DNA of 64,000 bases from Dubosiella muris (GTDB taxonomy: Bacteria; Bacillota_I; Bacilli_A; Erysipelotrichales; Erysipelotrichaceae): contig NZ_SRYG01000002.1 in assembly GCF_004793885.1 (NCBI RefSeq), forward strand, positions 1 through 64,000, read 5' to 3'. The translations under genes and the position numbers were made by a program. Shown piece by piece: positions 25,314-33,954 of the stretch (positions within the stretch are counted from its first letter, which is position 1; every line of letters begins with the position of its first letter). The notes beneath the pieces are model-generated. The model searched no databases and was not told where the DNA came from. It saw only the letters and a list, made by a program, of their open reading frames with translations.

Positions 25314-25847
25314 ATGAACTATATATTGGTGGAAGCGCTTCCTTTTAAAGCCGGCACCCGCTCGCTGCTCAAAGAAGCCCGTTTCGATTCTGTCGAGGCG
25401 CTTCTGGAGCTGCCAATCGCAAAGATCGCGGCGCTGCCGGAAATCGACGCCGACAGTTTGGAAGAAATCGCGTCGTTCAAACGTCAGGTGGAAACCTGGC
25501 GGGCGCAGGGAATCGAAGTCCGGTTCAATCAGTCGCTGGATGGCCAGGCCACTGGCGACCATTGCTCGCTGCTGCACTATTTGTTTCCGCAAATCCAGCC
25601 CGGCGAACCGGTTGATTTCTTTTTTCGGGACGAGCAGGGAAACCAGGTTCGGGATCGTCTTGTAGACGAGGCCCGGATCTCGAGCCGTCTGAAGCATTCG
25701 CTGAAGGCCTGCGGTATTTTAGGGCTGAGGGAAATATTTCAGCTTGACTACCGGGCGCTGGACGATATTCGAAAGCTAGGGGAAAAATCAAAATCCGAAT
25801 TGCTGGTGTATTTAAAAGAGAACACATGGCTTCAAATTGAAAAATAA
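25314..25847 (+). CDS. Orphan protein with RNA polymerase alpha-CTD-like helix-hairpin-helix domains
   Basis: The protein has 177 residues. The C-terminal part (about 122-172, SSRLKHSLKACGILGLREIF, then LDDIRKLGEKSKSELLVYLKEN) reads like the alpha-subunit C-terminal domain, which uses a helix-hairpin-helix to hold DNA. About residues 10-50 (SLLKEARFDSVEALLELPIA) form a second, weaker copy. It has no alpha N-terminal domain. AAGGAATAGGCG precedes the ATG, and an upstream TGTTATACT gives an extended -10. The gene is monocistronic. Function unknown; DNA or polymerase binding is inference. Confidence 0.6.
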   Translation: MNYILVEALPFKAGTRSLLKEARFDSVEALLELPIAKIAALPEIDADSLEEIASFKRQVETWRAQGIEVRFNQSLDGQATGDHCSLLHYLFPQIQPGEPVDFFFRDEQGNQVRDRLVDEARISSRLKHSLKACGILGLREIFQLDYRALDDIRKLGEKSKSELLVYLKENTWLQIEK

Positions 25848-25887
25848 GAGCGAAAACCAATCCAATGGATCGGAATTCGCTCTTTTT
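25846..25887. terminator. Convergent bidirectional terminator
   Basis: Stem AAGAGCGAA (25846-25854) / TTCGCTCTT (25876-25884) with T tracts on both strands, between two convergent genes. Confidence 0.75.
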
Positions 25888-26274
25888 CTAAAGCAATGTT
25901 TCGATTTCATCGTCCGTTTCGATGAGCTCGTTTTCTTTGGCGATCGCGCGCACAAGCGGCAAGGCGCTTTCGGTCGCGAAAGCCATCAGCTTTTTAAACA
26001 GCCACGGATGCTCGTCCTTGCGGATCTCGAAGTTGTAGGAAAGCATGCCAATGGCTTCGCGAATCGGTTCCGATTCGAAGCTACACAACAAGTCGTACAT
26101 GGGAACCTGGTACGCCCGGAAATCCAAGCCGCCCGACAACGTCCAAAAGACGTAGGCGTAATGGTTTTCTGGCTGCTTTTCGTCGCGGACAACGACTTCG
26201 GCCACTATCGGATTGGCGTCCCAGTTTTCCGGGTCAATCAAAACGTAGTTTGCGCGAAGATTGATTTGTTTCAT
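25888..26274 (-). CDS. Conserved-looking hypothetical protein
   Basis: The protein has 128 residues. I do not recognise it. It starts MKQINLRANYVLIDPENWDAN, has a mixed strand pattern up to about residue 65, then helices, and ends in an acidic tail (ELIETDDEIETLL). There is no signal peptide or membrane segment. I start at 26274, where AAAGGAGGAGCGCC precedes the ATG; the frame upstream to 26496 has no initiation signal. A minus-strand TATAAT lies at 26300-26305. It is a single gene between two terminators. Confidence 0.65.
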   Translation of the reverse strand: MKQINLRANYVLIDPENWDANPIVAEVVVRDEKQPENHYAYVFWTLSGGLDFRAYQVPMYDLLCSFESEPIREAIGMLSYNFEIRKDEHPWLFKKLMAFATESALPLVRAIAKENELIETDDEIETLL

Positions 26275-26345
26275 GGCGCTCCTCCTTTCCTTTTGTTTCA
26301 TTATACCGGCAGCGCCTTGTAAAAAAGAAGGAGAAGGCTCCCTAC

Positions 26346-26371
26346 AAAAAAAACACCGCAACGGGTGTTTT
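26346..26371 (-). terminator. Terminator of purC-purB
   Basis: Stem AAAACACC / GGTGTTTT around a six-base loop, with eight T following on the minus strand. Confidence 0.82.
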
Positions 26372-26386
26372 CTATTGGTGAACAGG

Positions 26387-27823
26387 CTAGACGTTGATGT
26401 CGGCGTGCAAACCGAGATCGGCTTTGTTTTGGGCAAGAACCGGATCGACGTAGTCTTTGAAAAACTCCTCGGTTTGCTGCGGGGCGCGGCCGACAAAGTT
26501 TTTCGGATCCATGACTTCCAAAATTTGCTCTTTCGTCATGTTGAATTTCGGATCCGCCGCGATCAAGTCGATCAAGTCGTTTGGCTTGCCTTCTTCTTTC
26601 ACGTGCTTTCCGGCTTCCATGGAGTGGACACGAATGGCTTCGTGCAGCTCCTGACGGTCGCCTCCCGCTTTGACGGCGTCCATCATGATGTTTTCCGTCG
26701 CCATGAACGGCAGCTCGCGCAGCAAGTCTGCCTCGATGACTTTCGGATACACGACCAGACCATCCGTAATATTCAAATACAAGTCCAGAATGCCGTCAAT
26801 GGCTAAAAACGCTTCGGCCATGCTAATGCGCTTGTTAGCCGAATCGTCGAGCGTGCGCTCGAACCATTGCGTGCTGGCCGTCAAAGCCGGATTGAGCGCG
26901 TCGCAAATCACGTAGTTGGCTAAAGCCGCCATGCGCTCGGAACGCATCGGGTTACGCTTGTATGCCATGGCGCTCGAACCGATTTGTCCTTTTTCAAACG
27001 GTTCCTCGATTTCTTTCATATGCTGGAGCAGACGGATGTCGTTGCTGAACTTGTGGGCGCTTTGCGCGATGCCGACCAGCGCGTGCAGCACCCGAGTATC
27101 GTATTTGCGGCTGTAGGTTTGACCCGAAACGGGGAAGCAGGCGTCGTACCCGAGCTTTTCGCAAATCAGCCGGTCGATTTCTTTAACCTTTTCCGTGTCG
27201 CCTTCGAACAGCTCCATGAAGCTGGCTTGCGTGCCGGTCGTTCCTTTTTGTCCGAGAAGCTTTTTATGGTCGAGCAAGTACTCGATTTCCTCGTAGTCCA
27301 TAAGCAAGTCATGCGCCCACAGCGCCGCCCGCTTCCCAACCGTGGTGGGCTGGGCCGGCTGGAAGTGGGTAAATGCCAGGCAAGGCAGATCCTTGTATTC
27401 GAGGGCGAATTTTTCCAAAGCGGCCAGCACATTGACGAGTTTCTTTTTCACCAGCTCGAGCGCCTCGTGCATAATGATCAAATCGGTGTTGTCGCCAACG
27501 TAGCAGCTCGTCGCGCCCAAATGGATGATTCCTTTGGCGCTTGGACATTGCTGGCCATAGGCGTACACGTGGGACATGACGTCGTGGCGGACGATTTTTT
27601 CGCGTTCCTGCGCCACGTCGTAGTTGATATCGTCCTGGTGGGCGATAAGTTCGGCGATTTGCTCGTCGGAGATGTCCAGGCCAAGCTCCTGCTCGGCTTG
27701 CGCCAGCGCGATCCACAAGCGGCGCCAGGTTTTGAATTTTTTGTCGTTGGAAAAAAGCGCCTGCATTTCCCTGGAAGCGTAGCGCTGCGAAAGCGGCGAC
27801 TGGTAAATGGATGTGTCCGCCAT
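26387..27823 (-). CDS. purB: Adenylosuccinate lyase
   Basis: The protein has 478 residues. It cleaves fumarate from SAICAR and from adenylosuccinate. The fumarase/aspartase signature is GSSAMAYKRNPMRSER near residue 290, with Ala in place of the common Pro. HLGATSCYVGDNTDL near residue 90 and TTGTQASFMELFEGD also fit. I start at 27823, one base after the purC stop; the purC end supplies GGTGAG as ribosome binding site. PurC makes its substrate, so two sequential purine steps are co-transcribed. Confidence 0.96.
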   Translation of the reverse strand: MADTSIYQSPLSQRYASREMQALFSNDKKFKTWRRLWIALAQAEQELGLDISDEQIAELIAHQDDINYDVAQEREKIVRHDVMSHVYAYGQQCPSAKGIIHLGATSCYVGDNTDLIIMHEALELVKKKLVNVLAALEKFALEYKDLPCLAFTHFQPAQPTTVGKRAALWAHDLLMDYEEIEYLLDHKKLLGQKGTTGTQASFMELFEGDTEKVKEIDRLICEKLGYDACFPVSGQTYSRKYDTRVLHALVGIAQSAHKFSNDIRLLQHMKEIEEPFEKGQIGSSAMAYKRNPMRSERMAALANYVICDALNPALTASTQWFERTLDDSANKRISMAEAFLAIDGILDLYLNITDGLVVYPKVIEADLLRELPFMATENIMMDAVKAGGDRQELHEAIRVHSMEAGKHVKEEGKPNDLIDLIAADPKFNMTKEQILEVMDPKNFVGRAPQQTEEFFKDYVDPVLAQNKADLGLHADINV

Positions 27824-27824
27824 C

Positions 27825-28538
27825 TTACTCACCAAACCCCAATCGTTTAAACACTTCCTGGTACGCGCCTTCCGGATCGCCCAGATCGCGGCGGAACCGG
27901 TCTTTATCGAGATGCTCTCCGGTTTCGATATCCCAGTACCGGCACGTATCCGGGGAAATCTCGTCCGCGAGCACGATCGTGCCATCGGCCGTCTTGCCAA
28001 ACTCGAGCTTGAAGTCGATCAGCTCGATGCCGATTTCCCGGAAAAAGGCTTTCAGAAAGTCGTTGACTTTGAACGCATAGTCCGTAATCGTGTCGATTTC
28101 CTCCTGTGTCGCCGCGCCAATGGCTTTGGCCATGTACGAGTTGATGAGCGGATCGCCCAGGTCGTCGTCTTTGTAGGAGAACTCAAGCGTGGAGCATTTC
28201 AAAGCGGTTCCTTCCGGAATGCCGAGCCGTTTCGAGAACGATCCAGCCGCCTTGTTGCGGATAATGACTTCGAGAGGGATGATATCGACTTTTTTCACAT
28301 ACGTTTTGCGGTCGTCGATTTCCTCGACAAAATGCGTTGGCACGCCTTGCTCTTCGAGCTTGCGCATCAAAAAGTTCGTCATCCGGTTGTTAATGGCGCC
28401 TTTTCCAACGATCGTGCCCTTTTTCAAGCCGTTGAACGCGGTGGCATCGTCTTTGTAGTCGACGATCACCACATTGGGATCATCGGTTAAAAAAACTTTT
28501 TTCGCTTTACCTTCATAAATCATATCCAGTTGTTTCAT
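27825..28538 (-). CDS. purC: SAICAR synthetase (phosphoribosylaminoimidazole-succinocarboxamide synthase)
   Basis: The protein has 237 residues. It joins aspartate to CAIR with ATP. The N-terminus MIYEGKAKKVF binds ATP, and PLEVIIRNKAAGSF and LIDFKLEFG are family blocks, with ADEISPDTCRYWD near residue 190. GGAGGAAAGACA precedes the ATG. It heads a two-gene purine operon whose promoter contains an inverted repeat. Confidence 0.96.
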   Translation of the reverse strand: MKQLDMIYEGKAKKVFLTDDPNVVIVDYKDDATAFNGLKKGTIVGKGAINNRMTNFLMRKLEEQGVPTHFVEEIDDRKTYVKKVDIIPLEVIIRNKAAGSFSKRLGIPEGTALKCSTLEFSYKDDDLGDPLINSYMAKAIGAATQEEIDTITDYAFKVNDFLKAFFREIGIELIDFKLEFGKTADGTIVLADEISPDTCRYWDIETGEHLDKDRFRRDLGDPEGAYQEVFKRLGFGE

Positions 28539-28565
28539 TGTCTTTCCTCCATGTTTTACTTTCTC

Positions 28566-28594
28566 ATTATACTCGATTTATATAAATAATCGAG
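28566..28594 (-). promoter_or_regulatory. purC promoter with inverted repeat in the -35/-10 spacer
   Basis: TATAAT on the minus strand at 28566-28571. Directly upstream lie CTCGATT and AATCGAG (28572-28578 and 28588-28594), nine bases apart, filling the promoter spacer. A repressor bound there would block transcription. No such protein is identified. Confidence 0.5.
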
Positions 28595-28638
28595 ATATGT
28601 TTTCGATTTCATGATTCACAACTTCGGTTTCCGTACGG

Positions 28639-28644
28639 TATAAT
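28639..28644 (+). promoter_or_regulatory. -10 box of murT-gatD
   Basis: TATAAT on the plus strand, 23 bases before the murT start. The -35 is weak. A CCGTACGG palindrome lies immediately upstream. Confidence 0.5.
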
Positions 28645-28666
28645 GGGACAGTGAAAGGAGCGAATT

Positions 28667-29989
28667 ATGCGCTTTTTATCTATATTGGCAACAAAATCAA
28701 GCGCGGCCATCCTTCAAAAGATGGGACGGGGCGGCAGTATGCCTGGTCAAATCGGATTGAAGCTGGACCCGCAGATTCTCAAAAAACTCAAGATCCACGC
28801 CCCGGTCATTTTGGTGACGGGCACCAACGGCAAGACGAGCACGGCGAACATGATCGCCAGCTTGTTTGAGCAAGCCGGCTACGAGGTGATTTCCAACCGC
28901 AAAGGGGACAACTTGCGGGAAGGCATCGTGACGACGCTGCTGTCGCACGCCGACCTTTCCGGACGGGTGAAGGCGGGAGCCATCGTCCTGGAAGTGGACG
29001 AGCTCAATATCAAACACATTTTGCCCAACCTGCCGGTGAGCGCTTTGGTCGTCAACAACTTTTTCCGCGACCAGCTCGACCGGGCCCGGGAAATGGAACA
29101 GCTGATTGAAAGCATCGAAAACGTGCTCCCCGGCTACGATCAGACTTTGATTTTAAATGGCAACGACCCCAATGTGGTCCGGCTTTCCCTGAAAGCGCCG
29201 CGGGCCCATATCGTTTATTTTGGCTTGGCGAAAAACGAGGCTTCCGTCACGTCGACAAGAGAGGCGAGCGAAGGAAAGTTTTGTCCGCGGTGCGGGCACC
29301 GGCTCCAATACGCGTACTATCAATATTCGCACATCGGATCGTTTTCGTGTCCGCACTGTCATTTCCGGACACCGATTTTGAATGTCGAACTCAAAAACAT
29401 CGACTTGAAAAACCACACGTTCACGCTGCATGGCGAAACGTTCAAAGATCCGTATGACGGCTTGTATTCGATGTACAACTGCGCAGCGGTGCTGGCGGTG
29501 GCCGACTTGTACGACATTTCCAGCCATTGCGTGAAGGAAGTGTTCAAGCACGCCCCGCAGCCGAAAGGGCGCAACGAGCGGTTTGAACTGGATGGCCGGT
29601 CCATCATTTTAAACCTTGTAAAAAACCCGACCGGCGCCAACGAAGTCATGAAAGTCATCGAGGAGGACGAGGACAAAAAGTCGATCGTCATCGTATTGAA
29701 CGACCGGGAGCAGGATGGAACGGACGTCAGCTGGATTTACGACACCCATTTTGAAAAGCTGATGAAGCCGACAACGCATCGAATCGTGACGACGGGAACG
29801 CGCGGATTCGACATGGCGCTGCGCTTGTACTATGGCGGCTATCAAGGGGTCCTGGAGGAGAAGGAAACGATCGAGCAGGCGCTGGATGAAGTGTTCCGGG
29901 ATCCGGACGACATTTATGTCATCGCCACGTACACGGCGCTGCTGCCAGCGCGCAACGCAATCGTAAAGCAGGTGAAAAATTATGGATAG
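28667..29989 (+). CDS. murT: Lipid II isoglutaminyl synthase, MurT subunit
   Basis: The protein has 440 residues. It is a Mur-ligase-fold protein that activates the D-glutamate of lipid II for amidation. The P-loop is VTGTNGKTSTANM near residue 52. A zinc ribbon (CPRCG near 205 and CPHC near 227) is inserted in the central domain, as known for MurT. The last 110 residues form the DUF1727 domain (NERFELDGR...LVKNPTGANE). AAAGGAGCGAATT precedes the ATG. It overlaps gatD by eight bases. Confidence 0.94.
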   Translation: MRFLSILATKSSAAILQKMGRGGSMPGQIGLKLDPQILKKLKIHAPVILVTGTNGKTSTANMIASLFEQAGYEVISNRKGDNLREGIVTTLLSHADLSGRVKAGAIVLEVDELNIKHILPNLPVSALVVNNFFRDQLDRAREMEQLIESIENVLPGYDQTLILNGNDPNVVRLSLKAPRAHIVYFGLAKNEASVTSTREASEGKFCPRCGHRLQYAYYQYSHIGSFSCPHCHFRTPILNVELKNIDLKNHTFTLHGETFKDPYDGLYSMYNCAAVLAVADLYDISSHCVKEVFKHAPQPKGRNERFELDGRSIILNLVKNPTGANEVMKVIEEDEDKKSIVIVLNDREQDGTDVSWIYDTHFEKLMKPTTHRIVTTGTRGFDMALRLYYGGYQGVLEEKETIEQALDEVFRDPDDIYVIATYTALLPARNAIVKQVKNYG

Positions 29990-30725
29990 AACGATGCGAG
30001 TGGCCTGGATGTATCACGACGTGATGGATCTGTATGGCGACACAGGCAACATGATGGTGCTGAAAAAACGGTGCGAGGATCGCGGGATCCGCTTCGAGCT
30101 GGAAACCGTGGGCATTGGCGAAAAAGCGGATTTGGCCGCATTCGACTTGATTTTTCTTGGCGGCGGGGCGGACAAGGAACAAATGTCCATCATTCCCGAT
30201 TTGCTTTCCCGCAAGGAAAACATTCAGGAAGCGATGGATAGCCGCACGTTCGTGCTGCTCATTTGCGGCGGCTACCAGCTGTTTGGAAAATATTACGAGG
30301 CCGCGGACCATTCCCAAATCCCGGGGCTTGGCTTTTACGACTACCATACCGATACAGGCAAGGAAGGATCCCGCTGCATTGGCAATGTCGTCATCGAAGC
30401 GGATCTGGATGGATTGAAAACGAAAATCGTCGGCTTTGAAAACCATGGCGGACAAACGGTCCATGTCGAGCATCCGCTTGGAAAGGTTTTGAAAGGCTAC
30501 GGCAACAGCTTCGATGCGGGCTATGAAGGCTTTTACGACGGCCGGATCCTGGGCACGTATTTGCACGGGCCGCTGCTGCCAAAAAATCCGGAAGTGGCGG
30601 ATTTCGTCATCACAAAAGCGCTACAAAAAAACGATCCGGACTTTAAACAAAGCGATTTGAAAAAGCTGGAGGATGTTTGGGAGACCCGGGCGCGGGAAGC
30701 GATTTTATCCAAGCTGGAACAATGA
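29982..30725 (+). CDS. gatD: Lipid II isoglutaminyl synthase, GatD glutaminase subunit
   Basis: The protein has 247 residues of the class I CobB/CobQ-like glutamine amidotransferase type. The nucleophile Cys lies in LLICGGYQLFG near residue 94 and the catalytic His in TYLHGPLLPKNPE near residue 190. It supplies ammonia to MurT to turn lipid II glutamate into isoglutamine, which affects cross-linking and lysozyme resistance. The eight-base overlap with murT supports a fixed complex. Confidence 0.94.
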   Translation: MDRTMRVAWMYHDVMDLYGDTGNMMVLKKRCEDRGIRFELETVGIGEKADLAAFDLIFLGGGADKEQMSIIPDLLSRKENIQEAMDSRTFVLLICGGYQLFGKYYEAADHSQIPGLGFYDYHTDTGKEGSRCIGNVVIEADLDGLKTKIVGFENHGGQTVHVEHPLGKVLKGYGNSFDAGYEGFYDGRILGTYLHGPLLPKNPEVADFVITKALQKNDPDFKQSDLKKLEDVWETRAREAILSKLEQ

Positions 30726-30731
30726 AATTTC

Positions 30732-30764
30732 AAAGAAGTCAGGCGAATTGGTTTGACTTCTTTT
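30732..30764 (+). terminator. Terminator of murT-gatD
   Basis: A ten-base stem AAAGAAGTCA / TGACTTCTTT (30732-30741 with 30754-30763) with T-rich tail. Confidence 0.75.
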
Positions 30765-30776
30765 ATTTCGTATAAT
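30748..30776 (+). promoter_or_regulatory. Promoter of the first degV gene
   Basis: TTGGTT (30748-30753), 17 bases, TATAAT (30771-30776). It overlaps the right arm of the preceding terminator. Confidence 0.6.
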
Positions 30777-30801
30777 AAAACGTAGAAAAGAGGTCATCGG
30801 T

Positions 30802-31662
30802 ATGATTCAAATCATTTCGGATTCAGGAACGTTGTATTCGCAAATCGAGGCGGAAAAGAAAGGGCTGTATACGATTCCGCTTCAAGTCGTTGTGGATCAC
30901 AAAAGCTATAAGGATTATGAGTCGATCACAAGCACGGAGCTGCTGCAAATGATCGACCAGAAAAAAGTTCCTTCCACCTCGCTGCCAAGCGTTGGCGAGC
31001 GGATCGAGCTTTACAATACATTAACGGGTAAGGGAGACGAGGTCATCGACATCACGATCGCCAATGGATTGTCGGGCGCTTACGCTTCGGCGCAAATGGC
31101 GAAAGAAGAATGCGAGCATCCTCAAATGGTGACGGTCGTGGACTCCAACACGCTGGCCGGCCCGATGCGTGCGCTGGTGGACGAGGCGCTCAAGATGGCG
31201 CAGGCCGGCGATTCGAAAGAAGCCATCGTGGCGATGCTGGACCATTCGATTCCGACGGAAGTGTCGTTTTTGATTCCGCAGGATTTTTCCTTTTTGAAGC
31301 GTGGCGGCCGCATTTCGGGCGTGGAAGCGGGAATCGGCGGATTTTTAAAGCTCATTCCAGTCATGATGCGCAAGCAGCAAAGCCACGAGGAAGGCTCGCG
31401 GCTCGTGAACTTCTCTTTGTGCCGGACGATGAAAAAAGCGTTCGTCAAAATGGCGGACCACATGGAAAAAAAAGGGGTCGGAGCCGGCTATACGATTTAC
31501 ATTTCGCATGCCAACAACATGGAGGACGCCGCCAAGGCGGAAGCGTATTTTGCCGAGCGCTTTCCAGACGCCAAGCTCGTCGTCATGCCGCTTTCTCCGG
31601 CGTTCATCACGCAGGGCGGTCCAAAGTGTCTGGCGGTGCAGGCCATTCAAATCATTCAGTGA
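30802..31662 (+). CDS. DegV family fatty-acid-binding protein (copy 1)
   Basis: The protein has 286 residues. The N-terminus IQIISDSGTLYS and the block PQDFSFLKRGGRISGVEAGIGGFLKLIP are DegV hallmarks. DegV/FakB proteins hold a fatty acid and present it to the kinase FakA for phosphorylation. A second paralogue lies at 34601. The kinase is not in the window. AAAAGAGGTCATCGGT precedes the ATG. It has its own promoter and terminator. Confidence 0.9.
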   Translation: MIQIISDSGTLYSQIEAEKKGLYTIPLQVVVDHKSYKDYESITSTELLQMIDQKKVPSTSLPSVGERIELYNTLTGKGDEVIDITIANGLSGAYASAQMAKEECEHPQMVTVVDSNTLAGPMRALVDEALKMAQAGDSKEAIVAMLDHSIPTEVSFLIPQDFSFLKRGGRISGVEAGIGGFLKLIPVMMRKQQSHEEGSRLVNFSLCRTMKKAFVKMADHMEKKGVGAGYTIYISHANNMEDAAKAEAYFAERFPDAKLVVMPLSPAFITQGGPKCLAVQAIQIIQ

Positions 31663-31673
31663 TTCAAAACAGG

Positions 31674-31701
31674 ACGAAAACTTCGCGTTTTCGTTTTTTT
31701 T
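31674..31701 (+). terminator. Terminator of degV copy 1
   Basis: Stem ACGAAAAC / GTTTTCGT with a five-base loop and eight T. Confidence 0.85.
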
Positions 31702-31756
31702 CGCCTTGTCTAGCCAGCGAATAGCGGTGTATGATGGAAAACAAGGAGAATCAACG

Positions 31757-32218
31757 ATGTATTTTGACGACTATTTTTCACCGCTAGGAAAAATGCGGAT
31801 CACCAGTGATGGCGAAGCCATTACCGGCTGCTGGTTTGAAGACCAAAAGCAGCCGGCTACCAAAAGCGAACGTTCCCCGTGTCCGGTAATCGTACAAGCC
31901 AAACAATGGCTTGACGCCTATTTTCAAGGAGAGCGCGTGCCGGTGACGTTTCCTCTTCGGCCGGATGGAACGCCGTTTCAAAAGGAAGTGCTCGCGACGC
32001 TGACAAATCTTGCGTACGGGCAGACGACGACGTACCAGGCGGTTGCCCGGCAAATGAACAAAGGTTCGGCCCGGGCGGTGGGCAGGGCGGTGGCGCGCAA
32101 CCCGATTTTGATTTTGATCCCGTGCCACCGGGTGCTTGGCGCGAACGGAAAGCTGACCGGATACGCGGGCGGCCTGGCGCGCAAGGAGGCGCTTTTGCGA
32201 CGGGAAGGGGTTTTGTGA
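31757..32218 (+). CDS. ogt: Methylated-DNA-protein-cysteine methyltransferase
   Basis: The protein has 153 residues. It takes the methyl group from O6-methylguanine onto its own cysteine. The active site is LIPCHRVLGANG near residue 123, with the DNA-binding helix SARAVGRAVARNP just before. I start at 31757 after AAGGAGAATCAACG; the frame extending back to 31508 is a shadow of degV. The stop overlaps the next start (TGATG). Confidence 0.94.
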   Translation: MYFDDYFSPLGKMRITSDGEAITGCWFEDQKQPATKSERSPCPVIVQAKQWLDAYFQGERVPVTFPLRPDGTPFQKEVLATLTNLAYGQTTTYQAVARQMNKGSARAVGRAVARNPILILIPCHRVLGANGKLTGYAGGLARKEALLRREGVL

Positions 32219-32645
32219 TGAAAACGCTGTGGTTGATTGGCGGACCGATGGGAATCGGAAAGACGACCGTTGGCCAGGCTTTGAAGAAAAAGCTCGACCG
32301 CGCGGTGTTTTTGGATGGCGACTGGTGCTGGACGCCGATCCATTTGTCGTGAACGAGGAAACCAAGACGATGATGATGCAGAACATCGCTTTTTTGCTTG
32401 CGCAGTTTTTGTGTTGCACCGTGTACGAAAACATCGTGTTCAGCTGGGTGATGGACGAACAGGAAATCATAGATTCGATTGTGGACGCCGTATCCTACAA
32501 AGAGGCGGTGCGCATTGCGGCGTTTTCATTAGTGGGCAGCGAGAAATGCCTGACGAAACGGCTAGAAAAAGACGTCGCGAACGGGATCCGTCAGCCGGAT
32601 ATCGTGGCGCGGTTATGCGCTCTTAAGCGGCAAATGGAAAAATAA
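32218..32645 (+). pseudogene. Frameshifted P-loop kinase/ATPase-like gene
   Basis: Frame 1 reads MKTLWLIGGPMGIGKTTVGQ (Walker A) to GDWCW, then runs into a stop at 32350-32352. The next frame continues as ADPFVVNEETKTMMMQNIAF through ENIVFSWVMDEQEIIDSIVD to the stop at 32645. Joined at about 32330, they give one protein of about 142 residues of the small nucleoside-kinase-like AAA type. Adding one G in TGCTGGACGCC restores the frame. This is either a real recent mutation, a sequencing error, or programmed frameshifting; no slippery site is obvious. It is translationally coupled to ogt. Confidence 0.7.
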
Positions 32646-32668
32646 AAAGTCTGCGTGCAGACTTTTTT
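32644..32668. terminator. Convergent bidirectional terminator
   Basis: AAAAAGTCTGC / GCAGACTTTTT, a very strong stem with T tracts on both strands. It ends the ogt unit and the MFS gene. Confidence 0.85.
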
Positions 32669-33881
32669 AATCCGTGTTTATCGCTTGTTTGGCTTTGCTG
32701 CCGGTCAGGCACGGATAGCAAAGCAGCAGGCCAATCAGACTTAAAGCGACGCCAATTCCTAATACGAGGTGGACGCTGAGCATATCCATCAGCACACCGC
32801 CAAACAACGATCCGATGATGCCGGCCATGGTAATGAACATCGTGTTGACAGTTTGTCCCATTAAAATGTCGTATTCCGAAACGACCTGGTTGACATAGTA
32901 CACGATGGCCGGGGTGAATAAGGCGTAGGCGCCGATTTGCAAAAAGGCGGCGAGGTAAATGCCCCAGACGTTGAAGGCGAAAAACGTGACAACGTGCTTG
33001 GCTAAATAAAAGACGAGCGATATTTTCAGCAAGCTTTCAATGCGGAATCGTTTGGCGAGTTTTTCGAAGCCAAACATGGCGGGCAGTTCGACAATGGCGG
33101 CGATAAAGACGGCGATTCCCATATTGGCGCTCGTGCCATGGACATTTTGAACAACTTGAATGTAAAAATTGTTAATGATGGAATGCGTCGTGTAGACGAG
33201 CATATAGCCAGTCAAAACGATTGTCAGCGTCTTGTATTTGGTCAGAAACTGAAGCAGCGTGATTTTGGATTTCTCTTCTTTGGCTTCAAAGGCTTTTTCG
33301 GTTTTTTGTTCCGGTTTGGACAGCTTGAGCCGATAGCTATGCACGGCCAGCGCGCTGATGAGCGCCAGAAGGAAATAAATCAGGGGCAGGATGCTGGGGG
33401 TTAGCGCGTCGATCAAGTAGCCAAGCGCCATGCTGACGATGGCGTAGGCGGCCGAACCGAGGCCCCGGGCCAAGCCATAGTTGATTCGCACGCCGAATTT
33501 CTCATACATGAAAGCGGCGGTATTGATCAGCGGCATCCCGCTCATCATGCAGGCGAAAATCAAAACGGTAATCATGGACAGCACGATGTTGCGTCCCCAG
33601 ACGCGGCTGGATACGAACAGGAACAAGGAACCGAGCATGATGACAAGCAGCATCGCCAAAATCAGCCGCTGAAGAGGCACGTCGGGGTGTTTGTCGCCAT
33701 ACGAGGCGCAAAGCGGCTGTAAGATGAGCGAAACGACGGAATACAAAGCGAGGATGAGGCCGATTTCGGAATTGGAGTAGCCTAAGTCCAGCAAGTAGTT
33801 GGACGCGAAGGCGAGCATCGAGGCCATCATGGCGAAATACGAAAAGTTGATGAATTGATAGCGGGTGTTGAGTGACTTCAT
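32667..33881 (-). CDS. Major facilitator superfamily transporter
   Basis: The protein has 404 residues with 12 hydrophobic segments in two halves and a charged loop (KPEQKTEKAFEAKEEKSK) between segments 6 and 7. The N-terminus (RYQFINFSYFAMMASMLAFAS, then YSNSEIGLILALYSVVSLILQPLCASYGDK) fits the LacY/NupG-like MFS_1-like group. Substrate unknown; sugars or nucleosides are common for such relatives. AAGGAGAATGGATT precedes the ATG, and a minus-strand TATAAT lies upstream near 33915. Confidence 0.88.
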   Translation of the reverse strand: MKSLNTRYQFINFSYFAMMASMLAFASNYLLDLGYSNSEIGLILALYSVVSLILQPLCASYGDKHPDVPLQRLILAMLLVIMLGSLFLFVSSRVWGRNIVLSMITVLIFACMMSGMPLINTAAFMYEKFGVRINYGLARGLGSAAYAIVSMALGYLIDALTPSILPLIYFLLALISALAVHSYRLKLSKPEQKTEKAFEAKEEKSKITLLQFLTKYKTLTIVLTGYMLVYTTHSIINNFYIQVVQNVHGTSANMGIAVFIAAIVELPAMFGFEKLAKRFRIESLLKISLVFYLAKHVVTFFAFNVWGIYLAAFLQIGAYALFTPAIVYYVNQVVSEYDILMGQTVNTMFITMAGIIGSLFGGVLMDMLSVHLVLGIGVALSLIGLLLCYPCLTGSKAKQAINTD

Positions 33882-33954
33882 AATCCATTCTCCTTCGTCG
33901 TGTAGACGCTTTCATTATACCTGAATCACGCGTCTTTTCGAGGAGAATTTCTGG

